Source: Granulosicoccus sp.
GTDB lineage: Bacteria > Pseudomonadota > Gammaproteobacteria > Granulosicoccales > Granulosicoccaceae
Direction: 5' to 3'
DNA: 38,071 nucleotides
Assembly (NCBI GenBank): GCA_023301725.1
Contig: JALZUD010000104.1
Coordinates: 1-38,071, forward strand
This document shows positions 1 through 7,028 of this stretch, one piece after another. Both the position numbers and the translations under genes were made by a program. Numbering within the stretch: position 1 is the first letter of the stretch; the number at the start of each line of letters is the position of its first letter. The notes beneath the pieces were generated by a model that saw nothing but the letters and a program-made list of their open reading frames with translations, was not told where the DNA came from and made no database searches.

Positions 1-60
1 GTTTGCAAAGATCCAGTTTGCAAAGATCTAGTTTGCATAGATCCAGTTTGCAGAGACTTG
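1..60 (+). repeat. Four tandem 15-bp repeats in the nuclease N-terminus
   Basis: Four consecutive 15-bp units of the form GTTTGCAAAGATCCA lie head to tail. The second and third each carry one or two changes and the fourth is more diverged. The unit is a multiple of three, so it encodes a repeated Leu-Gln-Arg-Ser-Ser pentapeptide in the frame of the nuclease that follows. The array starts at the first base of the window and may extend further left. Confidence 0.85.
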
Positions 61-746
61 GTTCTCGCAGAACGGGTTGGTCCAGTGCATTCAGGCGCAT
101 CGCACTGCTTGCGTCGTGTTTCCTGATATCCCTCTCGGCACAAGCCAATGTGCAAGGGGTAGCTCGCGTGGTTGATGGTGACACCATCAATATTGGTGGT
201 CAGGCCATTAGATTACATGGCATTGACGCGCCGGAAAGTGGGCAGCAATGTAACGCTCGAAATGGTCGACCCTACACCTGTGGCGTGGCCTCACAAAAAT
301 ACCTTCGTTCTCTGGCTGGCAGTAATGTTGTTTGCACTGGCACCACAGTTGACGCCTATGACCGTCTAATTGGCATTTGTCGCTCTAATGGTGTTGAGCT
401 CAACCGGCAGATGGTGCTTGCTGGTCATGCGGTTGCATACAAAAAATACTCCACAGATTATGTGACTGAAGAAAATCAAGCATCGCGCGAGCAACGTGGG
501 ATGTGGGCAGGATCGTTTGAAATGCCCTGGAATTTTCGGGCTAAACGCTGGAACACCGCCAATGCGCAAGTGCCTGTTTCTGGTTGCCCTATAAAAGGCA
601 ATATTAATCGTCAGGGTGAGAAAATTTACCACGCGCCGTGGTCGAACTCTTATTCGCGAACGAAAATTAATACAGCTAGGTTGGAGCGCTGGTTTTGCAG
701 TGAGCGCGAGGCGCTGGCAGCTGGCTGGCGCGCGCCTCGTCAGTAA
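3..746 (+). CDS. Secreted SNase-like nuclease, 5' end possibly outside window
   Basis: Thermonuclease-family (SNase/TNase) phosphodiesterase, probably exported to periplasm or medium. After a repetitive basic N-terminus there is a hydrophobic signal segment (IALLASCFLISLSAQA), then the family motifs: VVDGDTI (calcium-binding Asp), RLHGIDAPE (catalytic Arg and Glu), YDRLIGIC (second catalytic Arg) and REQRGMWAG. The last roughly 60 residues (GCPIKGNI, IYHAPWSNSY, ERWFCSEREALAAGWR) match the small C-terminal domain often appended to such nucleases. No ATG exists in frame before the signal peptide. The open frame reaches the window edge, and each repeat contains a TTG, so the true start is either a TTG or lies upstream. 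Nuclease assignment is firm; the start is not. Confidence 0.85.
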   Translation: MQRSSLQRSSLHRSSLQRLGSRRTGWSSAFRRIALLASCFLISLSAQANVQGVARVVDGDTINIGGQAIRLHGIDAPESGQQCNARNGRPYTCGVASQKYLRSLAGSNVVCTGTTVDAYDRLIGICRSNGVELNRQMVLAGHAVAYKKYSTDYVTEENQASREQRGMWAGSFEMPWNFRAKRWNTANAQVPVSGCPIKGNINRQGEKIYHAPWSNSYSRTKINTARLERWFCSEREALAAGWRAPRQ

Positions 747-803
747 GAATGGCACCGGATTAGCTGTCACCACATAAATCAAGCCGTAGGCACGATGCTA
801 ATC

Positions 804-947
804 ATGGAAAATTTTCAAGGCAGCTGTCATTGTGGGCAAATAGTATTTACTGTTAAAACAGACACTGGCTAATGCCCCATTTGTGAACCTCCTGATTGTT
901 ATCCCCAGCCTTATTTTGCGGCAGATTCGGGTCTGCTGCATGGGTAG
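804..947 (+). pseudogene. Decayed GFA-domain (CENP-V/GFA) gene fragment
   Basis: From an ATG at 804 the frame reads MENFQGSCHCGQIVFTVKTD, resembling the N-terminus of glutathione-dependent formaldehyde-activating (GFA) zinc proteins with their CHCG motif. It meets TAA at 870-872. The same frame continues with a CPIC pair and stops again at 945-947. GFA proteins are usually about 120-150 residues, so this is at most a third of one. I read it as a relic; a chance resemblance over a short stretch is possible. Confidence 0.4.
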
Positions 948-983
948 GTAGTGGACTATTCAGGACTATTGTTTGCTCTACGC

Positions 984-1002
984 AATAATATGTCATATTA
1001 TT
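984..1002. promoter_or_regulatory. Candidate operator palindrome upstream of the GntR gene
   Basis: AATAATATG-T-CATATTATT is a perfect 9+9 bp inverted repeat. A second, overlapping inverted repeat (ATGTCAT at 990-996 and ATGACAT at 1009-1015) follows. Both sit just ahead of the FCD-type GntR gene, the usual place for an autoregulatory site. The binding protein is inferred from position only. Confidence 0.5.
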
Positions 1003-1037
1003 AAATTCATGACATGTTTTGAGGTTTGTAGAAACTT

Positions 1038-1694
1038 TTGATTTTTTCGCGCAAAAATAGTGACTCCCAAACAGTTGTAGGCCTGATCGCCAGCGCGCTT
1101 CGGCGAGATATTTCGTTTGGGGATTTAGCGCCTGACAAGCGCCTTAAAATTGAAGAGCTGCGTTCAAAGTATGGCGGTTCAAATCATTCCATGCGTGAAG
1201 CACTGACACTTCTCAGCACCGAAGGTCTGGTTGAAGCCAATGCTCAGCGTGGCTTTCGAGTGTCGTCGGCCACCGAAGACGATCTCAAAGACATCATTCG
1301 CCTACGCAGTGAAATAGCGCGCCTCGGATTGGATTGGTCTATGGACATGGGTGATGTGGAATGGGAGTCGCATGTCATCGCTTGCCAGTATCGGTTAGCA
1401 CGCGCAATTGATGAAATCAAACTTTCCAACAAAGACGGCGCGCTGGCATGGGACGAGGCAGATCGTGGTTTTCATCTGGCGCTTGTATCTGGATGCGAAT
1501 CACCTCGATTAATTGCCAGCCACAATCAACTCTACGACCAAGCCCGACGGTTCAGGCTTGCAGCAGTAACAGAAGAACGCATCGACTTCGACAAAGAGAC
1601 TGATCTACATTCAGCGCTGATTGAAGCTATTGCTAAAAGGGATAAGGCCTGCGCACTTGCGCAACTCAAAGCACTTATTGATATCCACGTGTAG
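1038..1694 (+). CDS. GntR-family (FCD subfamily) transcriptional regulator
   Basis: A 218-residue repressor-type protein. Residues about 10-80 form the winged helix (LRSKYGGSNHSMREALTLL, then EGLVEANAQRGFRV). The C-terminal half has the FCD helical ligand domain with the expected polar residues (EADRGFHLAL, LHSALIEAIAKRDKACA). Length is normal for FadR/FCD proteins. A stop lies at 1029-1031 and no in-frame ATG or GTG precedes the helix-turn-helix, so TTG at 1038 is the only sensible start, with GAGG at 1021 as a distant ribosome site. It precedes an ABC transporter and peptidase on the same strand and probably controls them, perhaps by sensing the imported compound. Confidence 0.85.
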   Translation: MIFSRKNSDSQTVVGLIASALRRDISFGDLAPDKRLKIEELRSKYGGSNHSMREALTLLSTEGLVEANAQRGFRVSSATEDDLKDIIRLRSEIARLGLDWSMDMGDVEWESHVIACQYRLARAIDEIKLSNKDGALAWDEADRGFHLALVSGCESPRLIASHNQLYDQARRFRLAAVTEERIDFDKETDLHSALIEAIAKRDKACALAQLKALIDIHV

Positions 1695-1723
1695 ATCACA
1701 ACCGACTCGGACGGAAGAGAAAA

Positions 1724-2728
1724 ATGAACAGAAGAAAAACCCTGAAGTTTATTGGCGCAGCTGCGATTGCAGCTTCGGTTACCACACCAGCCATAGCCGC
1801 TGACACAGCAATTAATGTGGGTGCGTTACGTTTTACTAGTCATGCGGCCAACTTTGTTGCCTTTGAAAGAGGCTATTTCAAGGAAGAAGGTCTGGATGTC
1901 ACATTTAAATTCTTTCAGGCAGCTCAACCGATGGCCGTGGCTGTCGCCTCTAAAGATGTGGACTATGCCGTTACTGCAATATCTGGAGGACTCATTTCTC
2001 TAGCTGAAAAAGGCGCTGCTAAAGTTATTGGCGGTGCTTTGATGGAAGAGGAGGGCATTGATGGTCAACAGGTTTTAGTGTCTGATGCAGCTTTCCAAGC
2101 CGGTATTACATCACCTGCGCAATTGGATGGAAAATCTTGGGGCGTTACTCAGTCTGGCTCTTCGTTTCACTATATGGGCGCCAAGATTGCCGCTAAGGAG
2201 GGCATCACACTGAAATACAAACCACTGCAGAAAGTTGGCGCAGTTATTGGCGCACTAAAAACAGGGCAAATTGATTCGTGGAGCATAGTCCCGCACATCG
2301 CTAAACCGCTAAGTGGGAGTGGTGCTGTACACACGATCGCCAATGTCTCTGACTACATCCCCAACTATCAGGTAACCGTAGTATTCACATCAGCTGATAA
2401 CGCCGCTAATGAGCGTGAAACAACTGAAAGCTTTTTGCGCGCATTTTCAAAAGGTGCCGCAGATTTCAATGCAGCTCTGGTTGATAAAACCGCTGGTGAT
2501 GAGGCTGCTGAAGACATGGTGAAGCTGGTGCATAAATACGTTTACACCGATCGCCCGTACGACAAAGCTGCGCCCAGTATCCGTAACGGTGCGATGCGAA
2601 TAAGTGAGAATGCGGCACTAAATATGGATTCAGTGAATGATCAGCTAGATTGGTTCATCGCTGAGGATTTAGTGAAAGACAGCATCACTATTGATACCTT
2701 GGTCGACGACTCTTACGCGGCAAAGTAG
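1724..2728 (+). CDS. ABC transporter substrate-binding protein (NMT1/SsuA-like)
   Basis: Periplasmic binding protein of 334 residues from the NMT1/THI5/SsuA/TauA type. The N-terminus carries a Tat-like twin-arginine signal (NRRKTLKF, hydrophobic core, AxA cleavage near TPAIAAD). The mature part opens with the typical INVGALRFTSHAANFVAFERG and KEEGLDVTFKFF. These families bind sulfonates, nitrate, pyrimidine precursors or aromatic acids, and sequence reading cannot choose among them. Ribosome site GGAAGAG precedes the ATG. It starts 29 nt after the GntR gene and is followed after 10 nt by the ATPase, so the genes are probably co-transcribed. Confidence 0.88.
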   Translation: MNRRKTLKFIGAAAIAASVTTPAIAADTAINVGALRFTSHAANFVAFERGYFKEEGLDVTFKFFQAAQPMAVAVASKDVDYAVTAISGGLISLAEKGAAKVIGGALMEEEGIDGQQVLVSDAAFQAGITSPAQLDGKSWGVTQSGSSFHYMGAKIAAKEGITLKYKPLQKVGAVIGALKTGQIDSWSIVPHIAKPLSGSGAVHTIANVSDYIPNYQVTVVFTSADNAANERETTESFLRAFSKGAADFNAALVDKTAGDEAAEDMVKLVHKYVYTDRPYDKAAPSIRNGAMRISENAALNMDSVNDQLDWFIAEDLVKDSITIDTLVDDSYAAK

Positions 2729-2738
2729 TCTCGTAGCT

Positions 2739-3506
2739 ATGGATTTGCGGCTTGAAAATATTAATCACCATTACGGTGATGTGGAGGTTTTACGCGGAAT
2801 CAATCTTGATATTCCAACCGCTAAAATCATCTGCATCATCGGTCCTTCTGGCTGTGGAAAATCCACGTTGTTGAGGTTAATCGGTGGGTTGGAAAAACCT
2901 AGCGACGGACGAGTGCTACAAATTGGTGAGCCGCCGGCGGAGAGTATTAATCCTCTTACCTATGTTTTCCAAGACTTCGCTTTACTCCCTTGGCGTACCG
3001 TGGAAGGCAACATCAGCCTGGTGTTAGAGGATCACAGTATCAGAGGTAAGCGTGCTGACGCTATTATCTCAGATGTACTAGCGCGCACAAAGCTGACTGA
3101 TTTTCGTAAGGCGCTGCCTAAACAACTGTCAGGTGGTATGAAGCAACGTGTGGCCATATCGCGTGCACTTGCAGTTAAGCCAGCCGTGATGCTGATGGAT
3201 GAACCGCTCTCAGCGCTAGATAGTCAAACCCGCGAGCTACTGATGGATGACTTAATTGATTTATGGACTCGCGAACCGTTTACTTCAGTTTATGTCACGC
3301 ACAACCTCAGCGAGGCCGTTCGACTTGGCCATTCTATTGTTGTTTTATCACGAAGGCCAGGTTGTATTAGGGAGATTGTTGACATCAATATTCCTCTGGC
3401 TGAACGCGACATGGGTGACGTGGAACTGGAAAGAAAACAAAAACATCTGTGGGACTTAATGCGTGATGAAGCTGCCGCTGCAGATCAGGAGTTATTAGGT
3501 GCCTAA
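2739..3506 (+). CDS. ABC transporter ATP-binding protein (SsuB/TauB-like)
   Basis: Cytoplasmic ATPase of 255 residues driving the importer. Visible motifs: Walker A GPSGCGKST (about residues 35-43), Q-loop FQDFALLPWRTV (Gln about 78), signature LSGGMKQRVAISRAL, Walker B VMLMDEPLSALD, and H-loop YVTHNLSEAV. This is the nitrate/sulfonate/taurine type. The frame is open further upstream, but the ATG at 2739 gives the family-typical MDLRLENINHHYG start and avoids overlap with the preceding gene. Its 3' end overlaps the permease start by 8 nt, which indicates translational coupling. Confidence 0.9.
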   Translation: MDLRLENINHHYGDVEVLRGINLDIPTAKIICIIGPSGCGKSTLLRLIGGLEKPSDGRVLQIGEPPAESINPLTYVFQDFALLPWRTVEGNISLVLEDHSIRGKRADAIISDVLARTKLTDFRKALPKQLSGGMKQRVAISRALAVKPAVMLMDEPLSALDSQTRELLMDDLIDLWTREPFTSVYVTHNLSEAVRLGHSIVVLSRRPGCIREIVDINIPLAERDMGDVELERKQKHLWDLMRDEAAAADQELLGA

Positions 3507-4296
3507 TCATATTCAAAAAGCTGTTGTTTTCCGAGGTGGTGGATTTGCGCCCCGTTCAGTGCGCTGGCTGGGGGCAATCGTATTTATTCTCCTCATTGGC
3601 TTTATGGAAATAGGCACTCGCACGGGTGTGATAAGCAACCTGACCCTGCCTCGACCCTCTGATGTGTTTACTACATTTGTTGACCTTTTGAGTAGTGGCT
3701 TGCTCTGGAAACATTTGCTGCCCTCTTTAAGCCGACTTGCGGTGGGCGCCGCTCTTGGCGCCTCATTCGGCATTGTTGTAGGTGTAATGATTGGCTTGTT
3801 CTCCTACGTAAGAGCTGGTTTGGTTCCGATCTTGGCAGCCATTTTTCCTATCCCCAAGATTGCTCTTTTACCGCTTTTTGTCATTTGGTTCGGTATTGAC
3901 GAGCCGTCTAAATATGCGCTAATAGCATTTGGAACGTTTACTCCTACGGTGGTAGCTACCTATGGTGCTGTTGATAATGTAGACCGTTCTCTCATTCGAA
4001 TGGGGCAAAGCTTCTCGCTCTCATGGTTTTCGATAGTGACAAAAATTGTACTTCCAGGCTCAATGCCCGGAATTTTATCTGGCTTGCGTGTGAGCTTAGC
4101 TATAGCCATTATCTTGTTGGTTGCCGCTGAAATGCTAGGCGCTGAATATGGCATAGGTGCTTACATTTTAGAAGCTGGTTCGCTGTATGATTTGGAACGC
4201 CTGTTTGTTGGTGTTTCAATATTATCGATTATCGGTGTGATCTTGAGCACCACTATTGGCTTTTTTGAAAAGCGACTACTTGATTGGCGTTTGTAG
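3499..4296 (+). CDS. ABC transporter permease (SsuC/TauC-like)
   Basis: Inner-membrane permease of 265 residues with about six hydrophobic segments and the binding-protein-dependent transport (BPD) fold. The cytoplasmic coupling loop reads MGQSFSLSWFSIVTKIVLPG followed by SMPGILSGLRVSLAIA, matching the EAA-loop region of SsuC-type permeases. It starts with GTG overlapping the ATPase stop. Only one permease gene is present, as expected for this family, where the subunit acts as a homodimer. Confidence 0.9.
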   Translation: MPNHIQKAVVFRGGGFAPRSVRWLGAIVFILLIGFMEIGTRTGVISNLTLPRPSDVFTTFVDLLSSGLLWKHLLPSLSRLAVGAALGASFGIVVGVMIGLFSYVRAGLVPILAAIFPIPKIALLPLFVIWFGIDEPSKYALIAFGTFTPTVVATYGAVDNVDRSLIRMGQSFSLSWFSIVTKIVLPGSMPGILSGLRVSLAIAIILLVAAEMLGAEYGIGAYILEAGSLYDLERLFVGVSILSIIGVILSTTIGFFEKRLLDWRL

Positions 4297-4343
4297 TTCT
4301 AAAGATAAACAATCAGCGTTTAACTGGACAGCTAACTACAGCT

Positions 4344-5528
4344 ATGCAAAATACTATGCCACTGGTAGCCCCGGCTAGAGGCTTCAACGATGAAGAATTT
4401 CAACTGCGCACGCATAGGGCGCAAGCAAATATGGCGGAGCAAAATCTAGCTGGCCTGCTGTTAATGACAGAGCCTGAAGTCCGTTATTTTACTGGATTTC
4501 AAACGCTATTCTGGCAAAGCCCCACGCGCCCTTGGTTTGTTTTTGTTCCGGCGCAGGGAAAGCCTGTGGCTGTGATTCCAGCAATAGGGGCGCAGTTGAT
4601 GAGTCAAACATGGATCAGTGATGTACGTACATGGAGTGCGCCTACACCTAGTGATGATGGCATCAGCTTGCTGATAGATTTGTTGTTGCCGCTATCAACG
4701 AGTGGTGCACGCCTTGGTATTTTAAAAGGACATGAGACATCACTACGCATGCCACTGGGTGATTGGGAAAAACTAGTGGCATCCTTACCGGGCTTGCAAA
4801 TAACGGATGCAACACGTTTGGTCCACGGTTTACGCATGGTTAAGTCACCAGCAGAAATAGAGAAGCTGTCTTATATCTGTAGAGTTGGCTCAGAGACGTT
4901 TGCGCAAGTACCGCAATTTATCGCTGTAGGCATGCCTCTTGAGGAGGTGTTTCGAAAGTTTCGGTGTGCAGCTATCTCCCAAGGTGCCGATGATGCGCCA
5001 TATGTAGTCGGTAGTGCGGATCAAGGTGGTTATTCTGATGTCATATCACCTCCATCACGACGCCCACTAAGAGAGGGAGATGTTCTCATGATGGACACAG
5101 GGTGCACATGGGATGGTTATTATTGTGACTTTGACCGTAACTGGGCTATTCAACGAGCTGATGATCAGGCTAAACGAGCTTATGACGTATTGTGGCGTGC
5201 CACGCAAGCAGGAATTGATGCGGCTCGTCCCGGTAATACAAGTCGTGATCTTTTTCTTGCTATGTCGTCAGTGCTGTCGGAAATGAATAGCAGTGGTGGT
5301 GATATTGGGCGCCTTGGTCATGGATTAGGCATGCAATTAACCGAACAACCGTCGCATGCGGCGTTTGACGAAACTGTGTTGGAAGAAAACATGGTGCTAA
5401 CCATTGAGCCTTCCCTTTCCTACGGTGATGGTTTAATGATGGTGCATGAGGAGAACATTGTTGTGGGTTCAAACAAGCCGTGCCTGTTAACTGCGCGTGC
5501 GGCAACAGAATTACCGCTTATTGGGTAG
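4344..5528 (+). CDS. M24-family metallopeptidase/hydrolase
   Basis: A 394-residue pita-bread-fold enzyme (Xaa-Pro dipeptidase, creatinase and ectoine hydrolase superfamily). The N-terminal creatinase-like domain (LAGLLLMTEPEVRYFTGF) precedes a catalytic half that keeps the five-ligand dimetal set: Asp in MMDTGCTWDG, Asp in YYCDFDRNW, His in GHGLGM, Glu in TIEPSLSYG, Glu in VHEENIVV. True creatinases lack this set, so a metal-dependent C-N hydrolase is likely. The open frame begins at TTG 4284 inside the permease; ATG at 4344 is a better start. It is the last gene of the ABC unit and may hydrolyse the imported compound, for instance a proline peptide or an ectoine-like amide. The substrate is unknown. 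Confidence 0.85.
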   Translation: MQNTMPLVAPARGFNDEEFQLRTHRAQANMAEQNLAGLLLMTEPEVRYFTGFQTLFWQSPTRPWFVFVPAQGKPVAVIPAIGAQLMSQTWISDVRTWSAPTPSDDGISLLIDLLLPLSTSGARLGILKGHETSLRMPLGDWEKLVASLPGLQITDATRLVHGLRMVKSPAEIEKLSYICRVGSETFAQVPQFIAVGMPLEEVFRKFRCAAISQGADDAPYVVGSADQGGYSDVISPPSRRPLREGDVLMMDTGCTWDGYYCDFDRNWAIQRADDQAKRAYDVLWRATQAGIDAARPGNTSRDLFLAMSSVLSEMNSSGGDIGRLGHGLGMQLTEQPSHAAFDETVLEENMVLTIEPSLSYGDGLMMVHEENIVVGSNKPCLLTARAATELPLIG

Positions 5529-5726
5529 GGAGGGCTCTGTCACTGCCAGCGGTCGCACCTACAATACCAAACGTGCCAGTGCCGTAAACTTATCTCCACA
5601 AAATATTGAAAAATTAATCAAGGTGGGCTGTTTGGCTTAGACTAGAGGGCCCTGTCAAAGAATTTGTGCAGCACTGATGGCCGAGATATTCCCGCTAGCG
5701 CTGAATCACTTCGAGGAAAAATAAAT

Positions 5727-6476
5727 ATGCTTAAATTACTCAGTCTCATTGTTATACCAGTTATAGGCTTTGCAACATTGCCAATACATGCGCAAACCAT
5801 GCAACTGGTGACCTCAAACGAGGATTATGTCGTCACTAATGTATTCAGTGACGTCGATATTTTTGATTTTATTATTGAAATAGATGCGCCTTTGGCTGTT
5901 GGCACATACGACAACCCACCTATTGTTACAGTCAGCTACCGCGTTATGGGAAACCTGAGCCCTGGTACACCGTCAGAGTTCCCGGCTTTTGCTCTCGAGC
6001 GCGTGATTACCGGAGAAGAATTCTACGCACAAGGCAGTTCCTTACAATTTGAAATTGATGAAGCTGCCGTGCTGGATGACGGAGTACAAGTTGCAGAGCT
6101 ATCGGGAACCGATGTCGTCTTCAAATTTGATGGCAAGGAAATAGACAACGGACGTTTCCATCCAGCGCTCTTTGAGTTGCGTGGCGATGGTACTGGGAGA
6201 ATTCAGAACAGCAACAATGTACCTAGCCAGAACCCATTACAGCAAGTTGAGTTCGGCGAAGAATATATTAATGATCTGGTATTTGACGCTGGCAACACTA
6301 CGCTCATAACTGGGGTAGTGCCAGATCCTGCACCCGAGGTAGAACCTGCACCTGAGGTAGAGGCTGAAGAGGAGACTTCGTCAGACAGTGGCGGTTTGTT
6401 TAGTTACCTAGAATTCTTGGTACTCCTGAGCTTTGCTGGCGCAATGAAATTTAGAAAAAAATCTCTCAAGACCTGA
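5727..6476 (+). CDS. Exported protein with GlyGly-CTERM-like tail
   Basis: No known function recognised. The 249-residue protein has a signal peptide (LLSLIVIPVIGFATLPIHA, cleavage near AQT), a beta-rich acidic body, an acidic Pro-rich linker (PDPAPEVEPAPEVEAEEE) and a C-terminus of the pattern SDSGG, hydrophobic helix, then basic residues (KFRKK). This Gly-Gly/transmembrane/basic arrangement is that of GlyGly-CTERM proteins, which rhombosortase processes before surface display or type II secretion. The ATG at 5727 (GAGG at 5712) gives the signal peptide directly; the frame is open upstream to 5664. It stands alone between convergent neighbours. Confidence 0.65.
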   Translation: MLKLLSLIVIPVIGFATLPIHAQTMQLVTSNEDYVVTNVFSDVDIFDFIIEIDAPLAVGTYDNPPIVTVSYRVMGNLSPGTPSEFPAFALERVITGEEFYAQGSSLQFEIDEAAVLDDGVQVAELSGTDVVFKFDGKEIDNGRFHPALFELRGDGTGRIQNSNNVPSQNPLQQVEFGEEYINDLVFDAGNTTLITGVVPDPAPEVEPAPEVEAEEETSSDSGGLFSYLEFLVLLSFAGAMKFRKKSLKT

Positions 6477-6493
6477 TAGCCTTGGCGTTATTC

Positions 6494-6628
6494 GTCAGCC
6501 TCCGCGCAGGCGGGGGGAGGGCATTGCAGCAGCTCAGTGCGTCATCTTCCACGCAGGTAGAGAACCTTTGCAGTGACTTAGCTGGTCATCCTCCATGCAG
6601 GTGGAGGATTCATTGCTACAGTTAAGAC
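6494..6628. repeat. Three imperfect hairpin repeats (REP-like), about 44-47 bp each
   Basis: Three successive units begin at 6494, 6541 and 6585, each starting GTCA(T/G)C and sharing a CTCC(A/G)(T/C)GCAGGTGGAGG-type inverted repeat followed by a CATTGC-like tail. The third unit has the clean stem CCTCC/GGAGG; the first has CCTCC-GCGCAGG-CGGGGGGAGG; the second is degenerate. They fill the gap between the convergent genes ending at 6476 and 6640 and resemble REP/BIME extragenic palindromes. A role in termination or mRNA stability is inferred. Confidence 0.6.
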
Positions 6629-6639
6629 GATAGAAATAT

Positions 6640-6939
6640 TTAATCCAGCACATAGACCTTACGGTCGGCAACAAGATGTTTGGTTTGCTCTGCATATTCG
6701 CTCATATGACTTGAAGCTGCATGTGCTCTAAGATCATCCATGCTCTCCCACTTTTCTACAACCATGTACGAGTCTGCGCCAATTTTTGCTTGTGAACCCT
6801 CCTTTTCGGTATCTGTCACGGGTTGGTATTCGATACAACCTTTTTCCGCATGTACTAACGGAACTATCTGAGAAAATGCGTTAAGTAGTTGGTCGCGCTT
6901 GCCAGAGCTTGCTGTGATTATGGCGATAACATGAATCAT
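6640..6939 (-). CDS. ABM-domain monooxygenase (YgiN-like)
   Basis: A 99-residue ferredoxin-like-fold protein of the antibiotic biosynthesis monooxygenase (ABM) family. It begins MIHVIAIITASSGKRDQLL and contains the typical EKGCIEYQPV and VVEKWESMDDLRAHAASSHM segments, with the conserved Trp and His. Family members oxidise quinols or aromatic polyketides or act as dimeric stress proteins; the substrate cannot be read here. It is divergent from the thiolase gene, with 89 bp between the two starts, so the two may share a control region. Confidence 0.8.
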   Translation of the reverse strand: MIHVIAIITASSGKRDQLLNAFSQIVPLVHAEKGCIEYQPVTDTEKEGSQAKIGADSYMVVEKWESMDDLRAHAASSHMSEYAEQTKHLVADRKVYVLD

Positions 6940-7028
6940 GTTTTTTTACTATTCTCGGTCGAGTTGCTCGTATAGTATCTGAGATCGTTTTTGAAAAATA
7001 GAGTTCAGCCAAACACGAAGGGGCAAGA

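Noticed and set aside
4284..4343. Longer N-terminus of the M24 enzyme from TTG 4284
   Set aside because: Would overlap the permease end with non-homologous residues; ATG at 4344 gives a family-like start.
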